Positions 1 through 9,756 of a stretch of 64,000 bases of DNA are shown here, in pieces; the stretch's first letter is position 1, and the number at the start of each line of letters is the position of its first letter. A program made the position numbers and the translations under genes. The notes beneath the pieces are model-generated. The model saw only the letters and a list, made by a program, of their open reading frames with translations, did no database searches and was not told the DNA's origin. Origin of the DNA: Pseudomonadota bacterium. Its GTDB lineage: Bacteria; Pseudomonadota; Alphaproteobacteria; Rhizobiales; Xanthobacteraceae. Location: the NCBI GenBank assembly GCA_018240595.1, contig JAFEFL010000014.1:1-64000 (forward strand), read 5' to 3'.

Positions 1-200
1 GAGCGGCTTGGACCGCCGGGAGGGGAAATTTGCGCCGCATCTCCGACGCCCCGTCCCGGCCACCGCTCCCCGCCCCGCATCTGAAGATGCTGCACAGACA
101 CCCCTCGCTAGCAGGGGCGGGATGGAGGGAAGATAAGCCTAGGCGGAGGCGAGAGTCAATAGTCCTAGGAATTACTTTTATGCCGATCAATCCACCTGTC

Positions 201-250
201 GCCCCCGCGCAGGCGGGGGCCCATACGCCGTGTCCGTTCGGCGTGTGCCG
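201..250. repeat. REP-like palindromic element 1
   Basis: Two adjacent hairpins are visible: GCCCCCGC/GCGGGGGC at 201-220 and ACGCCG/CGGCGT at 225-244. The same style of palindrome (a CGCAGGCGGG core) recurs at 57,829-57,912, which suggests a dispersed chromosomal family. Confidence 0.55.
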
Positions 251-270
251 GGATGTCCTGAAAGCTCACT

Positions 271-333
271 CCACCCCGGCTTGCATCTTTCGATGCTCGC
301 CGACCCTCCCCCTCCAGGGGAGGGTGAAGAGTC
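271..333. repeat. REP-like palindromic element 2
   Basis: This element contains the CCCTCCCCCTCCAGGGGAGGG palindrome preceded by an ACCCCGGCTT...GCTCGCCG arm. Nearly the same sequence is found, twice and partly inverted, at 12,470-12,612. Confidence 0.55.
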
Positions 334-499
334 TCATCAACAATTCTCATCGAAACCATTCGCAGAATTCGGGTGGAGCCGCGTCATGCGCTATTGTTGG
401 ATCACGCGCCGCACACCATGTGCTCTAGTCCTTCGCGCGCCGGTCGATCGCGGCCGATTGTCCTGATCATTTCATTACATATCCAGTCCGAGGCCTGTC

Positions 500-1660
500 T
501 TGCATCATCAATTGTCCCGCTACGGGCTGCTGCTCGGCAACTTCGCCACCGGCCTTTCGGTTCTCGCACCGGCCGGCATGCTGTCGATCCTGGCCGAAGG
601 CCTCGACGTCGGCGTTCGTGACGCCGGCCTGCTGGTCACCTTCGGCGCCATCATCCTGTGCGTCGGCTCGCCGGTCGTCGCCTGGCTGACGACGCGCATC
701 GACCGGCGCACGCTGCTGGTGACGACTTTGGCGGTGATGACGGTGGGGCAGGCGGCCATGGCGCTGGCGCCGAATTACGGCACCGTCCTGGCGCTGCGGC
801 TGGCGACGCTCGCGGTCGCCGCGGTGTTCACGCCGCAGGCGGCGAGTACGATCGGACTCCTGGTTTCCGACCGGGCGCGCTCCGGCGCGATCACCTTCAT
901 CTTTCTCGGCTGGTCGCTGGCGGTGGCCGCCGGCCTTCCCATGATCGCCTGGGTCGCGGCCTATGCCGGATGGCGCGGCGCCTTCGCCTTTGCGGCCTTC
1001 ACGTCGCTGGTGCCGTGCATCCTTCTCGCCATCGGCCTGCCGCGAAAGCTCATCGGGCCGCCACTGTCGCTCGGCAGCTTCGCGGGGCTGCTGAGCAATC
1101 CCAAGATCGCCATGCTGCTTTCCATCACCATCCTGTTCATCGGCGGACAGTTCATGGTGTTCACCTATCTCGGCCCGGTGCTGAGCCGGCTGGCCGGCGC
1201 CAGTCACGAAACCATCGGCCTGATGTTCGCGCTCTATGGCGTGATGGGCTTCCTCGGCAATGTCGCGGCAACGCGCGTCGTCGGCCGGCTCGGCGGCTGG
1301 AAGACGTCGGTGATCTTCCTTTCCTGCAATCTCGCCGGTCTCGTGCTGTGGACTGTCGGCGGCGGCGTGCTGGCGCTGATGGCGGGCGGCATCTTCTTTC
1401 TCGGCCTTGGCTTTGCCGCCACCAATTCGATCCAGCAGGCGCGGCTGGTGCAATGCGCGCCCGAACTCGCCAGCGCCTCGGTCGCGCTCAACACCAGCAG
1501 CGTCTATGTCGGCCAGGCGATCGGCTCCGGCCTTGGCGGCGTCATGTATGCCGCCGGCCTGCTGCAGCAACTCGGCATGGTCGGCGTCGTGTTCGTCGCC
1601 GTGGCGATCGCGGTCTGGGCGCTGACGCGCGATCGCGCGCCGCGCCGCGCGGCATCATAG
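500..1660 (+). CDS. MFS transporter (AraJ/DHA1-like efflux type)
   Basis: A hydrophobic protein of 386 residues with about twelve membrane segments, the usual size for a drug:H+ antiporter-type major facilitator. The loop between TM2 and TM3 carries a degenerate motif A (VAWLTTRIDRRTLLV). The reading frame opens with TTG at 500, and an in-frame TTG follows at 512; no strong ribosome-binding site decides between them. It stands alone with no regulator beside it, so the substrate cannot be inferred. Sugar or amino-acid-derivative efflux is typical of this family. Confidence 0.75.
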   Translation: MHHQLSRYGLLLGNFATGLSVLAPAGMLSILAEGLDVGVRDAGLLVTFGAIILCVGSPVVAWLTTRIDRRTLLVTTLAVMTVGQAAMALAPNYGTVLALRLATLAVAAVFTPQAASTIGLLVSDRARSGAITFIFLGWSLAVAAGLPMIAWVAAYAGWRGAFAFAAFTSLVPCILLAIGLPRKLIGPPLSLGSFAGLLSNPKIAMLLSITILFIGGQFMVFTYLGPVLSRLAGASHETIGLMFALYGVMGFLGNVAATRVVGRLGGWKTSVIFLSCNLAGLVLWTVGGGVLALMAGGIFFLGLGFAATNSIQQARLVQCAPELASASVALNTSSVYVGQAIGSGLGGVMYAAGLLQQLGMVGVVFVAVAIAVWALTRDRAPRRAAS

Positions 1661-1786
1661 TCGAAAATGCGATAGGAATACCGCTCGCACTTACCGTCTT
1701 ACCGTGTGGCGCGCGACGCGGTAAGCAATATCTAAATCAAATGCGGTGTATGTCGCGCACCGTTTCACCGTGATTTAAAAGCATTC

Positions 1787-4369
1787 GTGCATGATCGCAG
1801 CATCGTCCGCGACGAGGGCTGCGCCGTGCCGTATCGTAATGCCGTCGGCAAAAAACGCTGGTTCTACCGGTTCAGCAGCTACGCCAGCCTGCTTCTTGGC
1901 CTGTCGGCCGTCGCGCTAATCTGGGGCGCGACTTTCTATTTCGCTCACGGCGCCCGCGTCGAGACCGAGCGCTCCGCCTATAAGAGCGCGTCGAATCTGG
2001 CGGCGGCTTTCGAAGAACAGCTCATCCGCTCAATTCGCGCCGTCGATCAGACGCTGCTCTACGTACGTGACAAGTATGCGCGCGACCCGCAACACTTCGA
2101 TATCTCGCTATGGTCGGAGAACAGCGCGTTTCTTACCGGATTCAATTTCCAGGTCGTCATCATCGGCAAAGACGGCCGCATGGTCGCCAGCAACATTCCC
2201 GGCTCGCAGGCGGGCATCGATTTGAGCGACCGCGAACATTTCCGCGTTCACTTAAAGCGCGACAGCGACGAACTCTTCATCAGCAAGCCGGTGCTCGGGC
2301 GCGTCAGCAACAAATGGTCGGTGCAACTTACCCGGCGTATCACAATGCCGGACGGCAGCTTCGGCGGCGTCGCCGTCGCCTCGATCAGCCCGGACTATCT
2401 GGCGCGCTTCTATGGCTCGATCGACGTCGGACGGATGGGCGCCGTGACCTTGGTCGGCACCGACGGCATCGTGCGCGCGCGTGGCGCCGCGGGCGAGGAT
2501 GCTTTCGTCGGCAATTCGCTGGCGGGCAGTGATCTGTTCCGGTTGCTGATGCGCAGCGAGGCCGGCACGTATGAGGGCCGCAGCAAGCTCGATACGATCG
2601 AGCGGCTGTTCGCCTATCGCAAGGTGCGGGACCTGCCGCTCATTGTGACCGTCGGTCTTGCCAAGGAGGAAGTATTCGACACCGTCGGAGCCAACCAGCA
2701 GAAAGGCGCCATCGTATCGGCGGCGCTGTCGGTCTGGCTTGCCGGCATCACGTTCCTGATGTGGCGCTATCAGCGCACGCTGACCGAGGCCCGCGACGCG
2801 GCGGAAGCTGGAACGCGTGCGCGCAGCGAATTCCTGGCGATGATGAGCCACGAGATCCGCACGCCGATGAACGGCGTCGTCGGCATGTCCGAGGTCTTGA
2901 TGGAGAGCGGCCTGAGCGCCGAGCAGCGCGGCTTTGCCGAGACCTTGCGCAAATCGGCCGAACACCTGTTGCAACTGATCAACGACGTGCTCGATTTCTC
3001 CAAACTCGAGGCCGATCGCGTCGAACTTGAGCAAGTCGCCTTTGATCTCGACGACCTGGTGAAAACCAATGTCGAAATCCTGTCGGCGGCGGCCGCCGAG
3101 AAGGGCTTGACGCTGGCGACGCAGATCGCACCCGGCGTGCCGAAGCGCGTCGTCGGCGACCCGGCGCGGTTGCGTCAGGTTCTGTTCAATCTGGTCGGCA
3201 ATGGTCTGAAATTCACCCACCAGGGCTCGGTCACTGTCGCGGTCGGCGTCGATCCAACGCCGATGCTGCCCGGCCATGTGCGCCTCGCTTTCGCCGTCAG
3301 CGACACCGGCATCGGCATTCCGCTGGACGGCATACCGCTGCTGTTCCGCGAATTCTCGCAGCTCGACTCGTCGATCGCGCGGCGTTTCGGCGGCACCGGG
3401 CTGGGCCTTGCCATCAGCCGCCGTCTCGTGGCGCTGATGGGGGGCGCAATCTCCATCGAAAGCGAAGTCGGCAAGGGCACGACGTTCCGCTTCGCCATCG
3501 ATTGCCGCATCGACGCGGCGGCGCCGGCAATTGCCGAAGGCGCGGCCGTCGCCACGCCGGCGATGAAACGCGACATCCGCATTCTGGTGGCCGAGGACAA
3601 CAAGACCAACCAGCAGGTCGTGCTCGCGCTGCTGAACCGGCTCGGATATGGCGCCGACATCGCAAATGACGGTGCCGAGGCGCTCGCCGCCTGTGCGGCG
3701 ACGCACTACGACCTCGTGCTCATGGACATGATGATGCCCGGCATGGACGGGCCGTCGGCGACGCGCTCCATCCGTAAGCTCGATGCGCCGTTCGGCGCGC
3801 CGCACATCATCGCGTTGACCGCCAATGCCAGCGCCGCCGACCGAGCGATCTGTCTCGGCGCCGGCATGGACGACTTCCTGGCCAAGCCGGTTACCCGCGC
3901 CGGCCTGTCGGCCAAACTCGATGCCTATCTGAGCAGGACGCCGCCAGTCATCGCCGCACCCAGCGTGGTGCCGGAGCCGGTGCCCGTCGCTCTCGACGTC
4001 GACAAGGCGGTGTATGACGAGTTGCTCGAAGCCATCGGGGCCGCGGGCATGGCCGAGGTGCTGCACACGTTCCTGACCGACACGCCGGCGCGCTTTGCCG
4101 CGATGCGCCGCGCCGCTGCGGCGAACGATGCTGCGCCTGTCAGGATCGAGGCACATGCAATCAAGAGCTCGGCGGCGTCGATCGGTTACGCGGCGCTGTC
4201 GGCGATGGCTAGGAAGCTGGAGCAGGACAGCGCTGCGCTCGAAGCCGCCGCGCTGGAACGGCGCATTCATGACCTCGCGGCCGCCTTCGCCGCCATCGAA
4301 CCCCAAGGCCGCGCCGCTCTCTCCGCGCTGACGCCGATTTCTGCGACCTCAGGAGCATCCCATGTCTGA
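1787..4369 (+). CDS. Hybrid sensor histidine kinase (HisKA-HATPase-REC-Hpt)
   Basis: An 860-residue membrane kinase. TM1 lies near residues 29-51, followed by an extracytoplasmic sensor of about 250 residues that looks like a Cache/PDC domain, and TM2 near 305-325. The phosphoacceptor His355 is in SHEIRTPMNG, followed by a HATPase domain with GTGLGLAISRRL. A receiver domain has Asp647 in LVLMDMMMPGMDG, and a C-terminal Hpt domain has His790 in EAHAIKSSAAS. All four phosphorelay residues are present, so an internal His-Asp-His relay is expected, ending on an external receiver. The frame begins at GTG 1787; GTG 1826 is an alternative start. The next gene, a single receiver, overlaps its end by 8 bp and is the obvious partner. 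Confidence 0.88.
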   Translation: MHDRSIVRDEGCAVPYRNAVGKKRWFYRFSSYASLLLGLSAVALIWGATFYFAHGARVETERSAYKSASNLAAAFEEQLIRSIRAVDQTLLYVRDKYARDPQHFDISLWSENSAFLTGFNFQVVIIGKDGRMVASNIPGSQAGIDLSDREHFRVHLKRDSDELFISKPVLGRVSNKWSVQLTRRITMPDGSFGGVAVASISPDYLARFYGSIDVGRMGAVTLVGTDGIVRARGAAGEDAFVGNSLAGSDLFRLLMRSEAGTYEGRSKLDTIERLFAYRKVRDLPLIVTVGLAKEEVFDTVGANQQKGAIVSAALSVWLAGITFLMWRYQRTLTEARDAAEAGTRARSEFLAMMSHEIRTPMNGVVGMSEVLMESGLSAEQRGFAETLRKSAEHLLQLINDVLDFSKLEADRVELEQVAFDLDDLVKTNVEILSAAAAEKGLTLATQIAPGVPKRVVGDPARLRQVLFNLVGNGLKFTHQGSVTVAVGVDPTPMLPGHVRLAFAVSDTGIGIPLDGIPLLFREFSQLDSSIARRFGGTGLGLAISRRLVALMGGAISIESEVGKGTTFRFAIDCRIDAAAPAIAEGAAVATPAMKRDIRILVAEDNKTNQQVVLALLNRLGYGADIANDGAEALAACAATHYDLVLMDMMMPGMDGPSATRSIRKLDAPFGAPHIIALTANASAADRAICLGAGMDDFLAKPVTRAGLSAKLDAYLSRTPPVIAAPSVVPEPVPVALDVDKAVYDELLEAIGAAGMAEVLHTFLTDTPARFAAMRRAAAANDAAPVRIEAHAIKSSAASIGYAALSAMARKLEQDSAALEAAALERRIHDLAAAFAAIEPQGRAALSALTPISATSGASHV

Positions 4370-4820
4370 TCCAACCGGCTCGCCCGGAGCGGCGGCCCCC
4401 GCGGAATTCGATCTTCTGGTGGTCGATGACGATCCGATCCAGCGCACCATCATCGCCCGGCTCGGGCAGCAGGCCGGCTTCAAGGTAACGGCGGCGGCCG
4501 GCTTCGACGAGGCGGCGGGCATGCTGGACAAGCAAGTGTTCGACTGCGTCACGCTCGATCTCGGACTGGGCGAGCGCAGCGGCGCGCTGTTGCTGCCGCT
4601 CATCGCCAAGACCGGTTACAATCTGCCCGTGCTGGTGATCAGCGGCGCCGACGATCATCTGCTCGAAGCGACGACGCTGATGTCGAAGTCGCTGCAGATC
4701 GACGCCAGGGTGTTCGCCAAGCCGCTCGATCTGTCGGGCGTGCGCGACACCCTGACCAAGCTGCGCCAGCAGGCGGTGACGACGCGGGCGCTGTCGCAGA
4801 TGGCCCGGGCCGCCTGTTGA
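4362..4820 (+). CDS. Stand-alone response regulator receiver protein
   Basis: A single receiver domain of 152 residues with no output domain. The acidic pocket is in LLVVDDDP (residues 18-25), the phosphoacceptor Asp66 is in VTLDLGLG, and the conserved Lys is in VFAKPL. The start codon lies 8 bp inside the upstream hybrid kinase gene, which indicates translational coupling. It probably takes phosphate from the kinase's Hpt domain. Its output may run through protein-protein contact. Confidence 0.85.
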   Translation: MSDPTGSPGAAAPAEFDLLVVDDDPIQRTIIARLGQQAGFKVTAAAGFDEAAGMLDKQVFDCVTLDLGLGERSGALLLPLIAKTGYNLPVLVISGADDHLLEATTLMSKSLQIDARVFAKPLDLSGVRDTLTKLRQQAVTTRALSQMARAAC

Positions 4821-4821
4821 C

Positions 4822-5106
4822 CGGTCAGCGCCGGCGGCGCTCGAGCAGCGTTTCCACCGCCGGCAGCATCGCCGCATCGCCGCCGCATACGCCGCGATGC
4901 CGCAACTGCCCGATCCGCCGGTGCGTCGGCTCGCCTCCGATGCCGATATCGAGGTGGCGCGGCCGATGATCCACGACTACCGGGCGATGCCGGAAGCCGT
5001 TCTCGTCGACGTGGCGCGAACCGGCTCGCAGGATCATCTGCGCGTCATTGCCGCGCGCGACGCGGTGACGGCGCCGGCGTCGTGCCGGCCTGATCGGCTC
5101 ACGTGA
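4822..5106 (+). pseudogene. DUF2336-domain remnant
   Basis: An open frame without a clear start or ribosome site reads RRLASDADIEVARPMI...LVDVARTGSQDHLRVIAARD, the diagnostic core of the alphaproteobacterial DUF2336 family (normally about 350-400 residues). Only roughly 80 residues survive, and the frame runs out just inside the 3' end of the convergent nupC-like gene. DUF2336 proteins often accompany receiver and phosphorelay genes, so this is probably the decayed third member of the kinase-receiver locus. A real short protein starting at ATG 4897 is less likely. Confidence 0.55.
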
Positions 5107-6343
5107 GCACGCCGACTACCGCGCCCATCAGGCAGGTGGTGAGCGTGCCCGACACGATCGATTTCATGCCGAGCGAGATGATGTCGGGGCGGCGCTCCGG
5201 CGCCATGATGTTGAGCCCGCCGATCATGATGCCGAGCGAGCCGAAATTGGCGAAGCCGCACATCGCGTAGGTCATGATCAGCCGCGAGCGGTCGTCGAGC
5301 GCGCCGGGCGGCAACTTGGCGAGTTCGAGATAGGCGATGAACTCGTTGAGCACGGTCTTGATGCCCATCAGCGAGCCGGCGGTGACGGCCTGATCCCACG
5401 GCACGCCCATCAGCCAGCAGACCGGCGCCATGATCAGGCCGAGCAGGCGCTGGAGCGTAATGGCGCCGCCGGCGACGTCGGGCAGGAGGCCGAGAATGGC
5501 GTTGGCGAGGTGCACCAGCGCGACCAGCACGATCAGCATGGCGATGATGTTGAGCAGCAGCTCGAGGCCGGCCGCGGTGCCGCGGACGATGGCGTCCATG
5601 CTCGAATCCGCGACGTGACCGATGTCGACCGTGCCGACATCGGTGCGGTCGGTGACCGGCACCATCAACTGGCTGATGAGCAATGCCGCCGGCGCGCTGA
5701 CCACCGAGGCGACCAGCAAGTGGCCGGCGACGCCGGGCACGACGTCGCGCAGGATGGTGGCGTAGAGCACGAACACCGTGCCGGCGATGCCGGCCATGCC
5801 GCCGGTCATCACCATGAACAGTTCGCCGCGCGTCAGCCGCGACAGGTAAGGCTTGATGAACAGCGGCGCCTCGACCATGCCGAGGAAAATGTTGGCCGCG
5901 GTGGACAGGCCGACGGCGCCGCCGACGCCGAGCGTGCGCTCGAGCAGGAAGGAAAAGCCGCGCACGATCGGCGGCAGGATGCGCCAGTAGAACAACAGGG
6001 TGGTGAGCACGCTGGTCACCAGCACGACCGGCAGGCCCTGGAACGCCAGGATGTAGTCGGAGCCGGGCGTCTTGAGATCGAACGGCAGCGCGCCGCCGCC
6101 GAGATAGCCGAACACCAGGGAAGTGCCGGCGCGCGTCGCCTCGCCGACGGCATCGACGGCGCGGGTCAGCGCGGCGAAGGCGGCGACCAGCAGCGGCACC
6201 TTGAGGAGCAGCAGCGCGGCGATGAAAGTGACGAGCAGCGCCGCGCCGGCGCTTTTGACGCTCACCGCGCGGCGGTTCTCGCTGACCGCCCAGGCGGCCG
6301 CCATGAGCGCGACGACGCCGAGCGCCGACTGCAACTGCAGCAT
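5099..6343 (-). CDS. NupC-type concentrative nucleoside transporter
   Basis: A 414-residue polytopic protein of the concentrative nucleoside transporter family, which imports nucleosides with H+ or Na+. It has the characteristic N-terminus LQSALGVVALMAAAWAVSEN, a central gate region and the C-terminal signature GFANFGSLGIMIGGL. Length is normal for bacterial NupC. It is read leftward just downstream of the SDR gene (62-bp gap), so co-transcription is possible. The start at 6343 is preceded by a GAGGGG ribosome site. Confidence 0.85.
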   Translation of the reverse strand: MLQLQSALGVVALMAAAWAVSENRRAVSVKSAGAALLVTFIAALLLLKVPLLVAAFAALTRAVDAVGEATRAGTSLVFGYLGGGALPFDLKTPGSDYILAFQGLPVVLVTSVLTTLLFYWRILPPIVRGFSFLLERTLGVGGAVGLSTAANIFLGMVEAPLFIKPYLSRLTRGELFMVMTGGMAGIAGTVFVLYATILRDVVPGVAGHLLVASVVSAPAALLISQLMVPVTDRTDVGTVDIGHVADSSMDAIVRGTAAGLELLLNIIAMLIVLVALVHLANAILGLLPDVAGGAITLQRLLGLIMAPVCWLMGVPWDQAVTAGSLMGIKTVLNEFIAYLELAKLPPGALDDRSRLIMTYAMCGFANFGSLGIMIGGLNIMAPERRPDIISLGMKSIVSGTLTTCLMGAVVGVLT

Positions 6344-6404
6344 CGAAATTTTCCCCTCCGCGGCGGCAGATCTTCCGCCCGCCGCGCGGGGAAAAGAGTG
6401 CGCC

Positions 6405-7163
6405 TCAGCCTCTCCCGACGAACGGCATGGTATTGGCCATCACCGTCATGAACAAGACGTTCGCATCGAGCGGCATGTTGGCCATGGTGACCACCGCGGC
6501 GCCGACATTGTCGGCGCTCATGCGCGGCTCGTGGATCGAGGTGCCGTTCGGCTGCAGGACGCCCTGGCCTTCCGCCATGCGCGCGGTCATCGGGGTGATG
6601 GCGTTGCCGATATCGACCTGGCCGCAGCAGATGTTGTACTTGCGGGTGTCGAGCGAGGTCGATTTGGTAAGACCCGTGACGGCGTGCTTGGTCGCGGTAT
6701 AGGCCACCGAATAAGGCCGCGGCGCATGCGCCGAGATCGAGCCGTTGTTGATGATGCGGCCGCCCTGCGGGTTCTGCGCCTTCATGATCTTGATGGCTTC
6801 CTGGGTGCACAGGAACATGCCGGTCAGGTTGGTGTTGACGACGTTCTGCCAGGTCTCGAACGGCAGGTCTTCCAGCGGCACCGGCGGCGCGCCGATGCCG
6901 GCATTGTTGAACAGCACGTCGAGGCGGCCGAAGCTGGCCTTGGTCTTGGCGAAGAGGTCGATGATCGACTGGCGCTGCGACACGTCGGTCGGCACCGCGA
7001 GGGCCTGCTGGCCGATGGCGTTGATCTCGGCGGCGACCTCGTCGAGCGGCTCCTTGCGCCGGCCCGCCAGCACCAGATTGTAGCCGGCCTTGGCGAGCGC
7101 GGTGGCGACGGCCTTGCCGACACCCGTGCCGGCGCCAGTGACGAGAGCGATTTTGGCGGTCAT
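6405..7163 (-). CDS. SDR-family NAD(P)-dependent oxidoreductase
   Basis: A classical short-chain dehydrogenase of 252 residues. The cofactor loop TGAGTGVG lies near residues 9-16, NNAGIG is the stabilising motif, and the catalytic Ser, Tyr and Lys are in NGSIS and YTATK. The frame extends upstream to 7211, but ATG 7163 is preceded by a clear GGAAGGA ribosome site and starts directly at the beta strand [10 protein letters not shown], so I place the start there. The substrate is unknown; the family mostly handles alcohols, sugars and 3-oxoacyl groups. Confidence 0.85.
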   Translation of the reverse strand: MTAKIALVTGAGTGVGKAVATALAKAGYNLVLAGRRKEPLDEVAAEINAIGQQALAVPTDVSQRQSIIDLFAKTKASFGRLDVLFNNAGIGAPPVPLEDLPFETWQNVVNTNLTGMFLCTQEAIKIMKAQNPQGGRIINNGSISAHAPRPYSVAYTATKHAVTGLTKSTSLDTRKYNICCGQVDIGNAITPMTARMAEGQGVLQPNGTSIHEPRMSADNVGAAVVTMANMPLDANVLFMTVMANTMPFVGRG

Positions 7164-7280
7164 TGGACGGTCCTTCCCCAACGTGTGTTTGTTGTGCCGC
7201 CTGCCTAGCACAATTGAGCTGCCTCGCCACAGGGCGGAGGTGCGCGGGCGCTATGCCAGGATGTCGGGGGGAACGGCCGC

Positions 7281-9548
7281 TCAGCCGGCGAGCGAGGAAG
7301 GGTGCTCGCTGCTGCGGAAGGCTTCCGGCGACTTGAGGCGCGCGGTGATGCGGTCCGCCGTGGTCGGGCGGCCGAAGCGATAGCCCTGCATCTGGTGCAC
7401 GCCGGCGGCGCGCAGGAACAGGTGCTGGTCGGCGGTCTCGACGCCCTCGGCGGTGACCTTCATGCCGAGACCGCGGCCGAGCGAGACCACGGCGTGGACG
7501 ATGGCGGCGGCGTCGGCGGCCTTTTCGATCGACAAGACGAAGCTGCGGTCGATCTTGAGCTTGTCGAACGGGAAGCGGCGCAGATAGAGCAGCGAGGAAT
7601 AGCCGGTGCCGAAATCGTCGAGCGCGAGACGCACGCCGAAGCCCTTGAGGCGGCGCATGGCGGCTTCGGTGGTGTCGACATTGCCGATCAGCACGCTTTC
7701 GGTGATTTCGAGCTCGAGGCGCGCCGGATCGAATCCGGTTTCCTTGAGCGTCGACTCGACGGTGTCGGCGAAGTCGGCGCGGCGGAATTGCAGCGGCGAG
7801 ACATTGACCGCCACCGTCAGGTCTGGCCAGGCCAAGCCGTCGGTCATCGCCTGGCGCAGCACCCAGGCGCCGAGATCGACGATGAGGCCGGAATGTTCGG
7901 CCAACCCGATAAATTCAACGGGCGAGATCTCGCCGCGGGTCGGATGCGTCCAGCGGCACAAGGCCTCGACGCCGAGCATGTTGTCGCCCGACTTGTCGAC
8001 GATCGGCTGATAGACGAGGCGGAGCTGATTGTTCTGGATGGCCTCGCGCAGGTCACCTTCCAGCAGCTTGCGCTTCGACAGGTCGGCGTCCATCGCCGCG
8101 TCATAGATGCAGGCCCGGTTGCGGCCTTCGTTCTTGGCGCGATAGAGGGCCATGTCGGCGTAACGCATGACGTCGGCGGCGCCGGCGCAGTTCTGGTCGA
8201 TGACCGCAATGCCGATCGAGGCGCCGATGACGATGTTCTGGCCGCCGATGTTGTAGGGCGCGCAGATCGAGGCGATGATGCGCTGCGCCAGGTTCATCAT
8301 GCCCTGCGTATCGCCGCCGATCGTCGACAGCACGGCGAATTCGTCGCCGCCGAGCCGCGCCACCAGATCGCCGCCGCGCAAAGTGTGCGACAGGCGCAAG
8401 GTCACGTTGCGGATCAATTCGTCGCCGACCGGATGGCCGAGCGTGTCGTTGACGTCCTTGAAATGGTCGAGGTCGATGTAGAACAGCGCCGCCGGAATGC
8501 GCGTGGCGGAGACTTCGTCGATCACTGCCTCGAGGCGTTCCGAGAAGAAGATGCGGTTCGGCAGGCCGCACAGCGGGTCGTGCATGGCCAGATGGCGCAG
8601 GCGGTTCTCGCCGGCGGCGATCGCGACCGCGGTGCGGCGCATGTAGCGCAGCACGAAGGCGCCGAGCAGAGCAAAGCCCGCCAGCGCCACGGCGATGAAC
8701 GGCACGACGCTGTGCACGATCTCCGCGCCGGGCTGCTTCGGCGTCCAGACCAGGCGCGCGATGCGCGAGCCATCGGGTGCGGTGACGTCGTAGGCGAAAT
8801 CGCCGGCCGGCGCCGCGCCGCGCTGGAGCACGCGCAGGCCGTCGAGGCCGAGCTGGCTGGCGAGCGCGCCAAGGGCGTCCGTGTTGAGAAATTTCACCGA
8901 CAGCATGATCGGCGCATCGTGATCGGCCGAAGCGGGGGTGCTGCCGTCGCCGACCGCGGACGCGGCAACGGCGGCCGGCTGACCCATGACGAGGCGCAGC
9001 ACCGCGACATGGGGCTGGGCGCCGCTTTCGGGGATGCGGTCGCTCAGCCGGATCGAGCTGGTCATCGAAGGGCTGAGGCCACGCATGAAGTCGAGGATCT
9101 CGGCGAATTCCGGCGTGGCGGCGTCGAGCGAGCCGCGGTCGACGGTGTAGCGCCCGACGCGCGAATAGATCGCCTGATCATTCTTGTCGAAGACGAAGAC
9201 GTAATCGTGCTTGAAGAACGTGGTCAGCCAGGCGCCGGCGCGCTGCTCGGCCCAGGCCGGGTCGAAGGCCTTACGGATGTTGTCGCGGGCGCCTTGCGAG
9301 GAGGCGACGCTGTCGAGTTCGCTGAAGGTGCGGCGGCCGAAGTTCTGGAGCGCCGTCGAAAGCAACTGCCGTTCCTGCGCGGCCGCCACCTCGTCGGCGC
9401 GCTGCGCCGACGACAGCACGGCGACGACGATGCAGACGATCGCAACAGCGACGATGACACCAATCGGGACGACCACGCTCAATCGCGCGCGGTCCCAATT
9501 GCTGAAGGTCGGGTCGTCGGTGTGTTTCGCGTGAACCGGCGAACGCAA
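7281..9548 (-). CDS. CHASE4-like/GGDEF/EAL bifunctional c-di-GMP protein
   Basis: A 755-residue membrane protein. TM1 is near residues 23-47, followed by a periplasmic domain resembling CHASE4 (HDYVFVFDKNDQAIYSR) and TM2 near residues 280-302. The diguanylate cyclase domain keeps the intact GGDEF active site and an upstream RGGD inhibitory I-site five residues away. The EAL domain keeps GVEALCRW and DDFGTGYSS, with the loop and metal residues intact. Both enzymatic activities are therefore plausible; which one dominates cannot be read from sequence. It stands alone. Confidence 0.88.
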   Translation of the reverse strand: MRSPVHAKHTDDPTFSNWDRARLSVVVPIGVIVAVAIVCIVVAVLSSAQRADEVAAAQERQLLSTALQNFGRRTFSELDSVASSQGARDNIRKAFDPAWAEQRAGAWLTTFFKHDYVFVFDKNDQAIYSRVGRYTVDRGSLDAATPEFAEILDFMRGLSPSMTSSIRLSDRIPESGAQPHVAVLRLVMGQPAAVAASAVGDGSTPASADHDAPIMLSVKFLNTDALGALASQLGLDGLRVLQRGAAPAGDFAYDVTAPDGSRIARLVWTPKQPGAEIVHSVVPFIAVALAGFALLGAFVLRYMRRTAVAIAAGENRLRHLAMHDPLCGLPNRIFFSERLEAVIDEVSATRIPAALFYIDLDHFKDVNDTLGHPVGDELIRNVTLRLSHTLRGGDLVARLGGDEFAVLSTIGGDTQGMMNLAQRIIASICAPYNIGGQNIVIGASIGIAVIDQNCAGAADVMRYADMALYRAKNEGRNRACIYDAAMDADLSKRKLLEGDLREAIQNNQLRLVYQPIVDKSGDNMLGVEALCRWTHPTRGEISPVEFIGLAEHSGLIVDLGAWVLRQAMTDGLAWPDLTVAVNVSPLQFRRADFADTVESTLKETGFDPARLELEITESVLIGNVDTTEAAMRRLKGFGVRLALDDFGTGYSSLLYLRRFPFDKLKIDRSFVLSIEKAADAAAIVHAVVSLGRGLGMKVTAEGVETADQHLFLRAAGVHQMQGYRFGRPTTADRITARLKSPEAFRSSEHPSSLAG

Positions 9549-9756
9549 CAGATACCCCTAAAATGCCCCGTCCATTGGACAATCGGGCGCGAAGTTAGGG
9601 GCTAAAGCTTGCCAATCGCTTTCATTTTGCCTTTCGGGTGGCGGCCGGGGCGGTTCGGGCCGGAATTCGGTCAGCGCGCTTAATCGGAGGTAAAAGGTTC
9701 TCCGAGAGTACTATATTATATACGTTTGGTATCTGTGGAATGTGCCGGGAACCGGC

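Larger units (their letters stand above)
1..499. other. Gene-free left edge with palindromic repeats
   Basis: No convincing coding region is visible here. Open frames on both strands have the proline/arginine-rich composition of shadow frames. The stretch holds two REP-like palindromic elements, listed separately, and then the sequence before the MFS gene that begins near 500. Confidence 0.5.

Noticed and set aside
2252..4306. Long minus-strand ORF opposite the hybrid kinase
   Set aside because: Low-complexity Arg/Gly/Asp translation typical of GC-rich antisense frames; the plus strand has complete kinase domains.
7302..9605. Long plus-strand ORF opposite the GGDEF-EAL gene
   Set aside because: Shadow frame of the c-di-GMP gene, with biased Glu/Arg/Gly composition and no domain.
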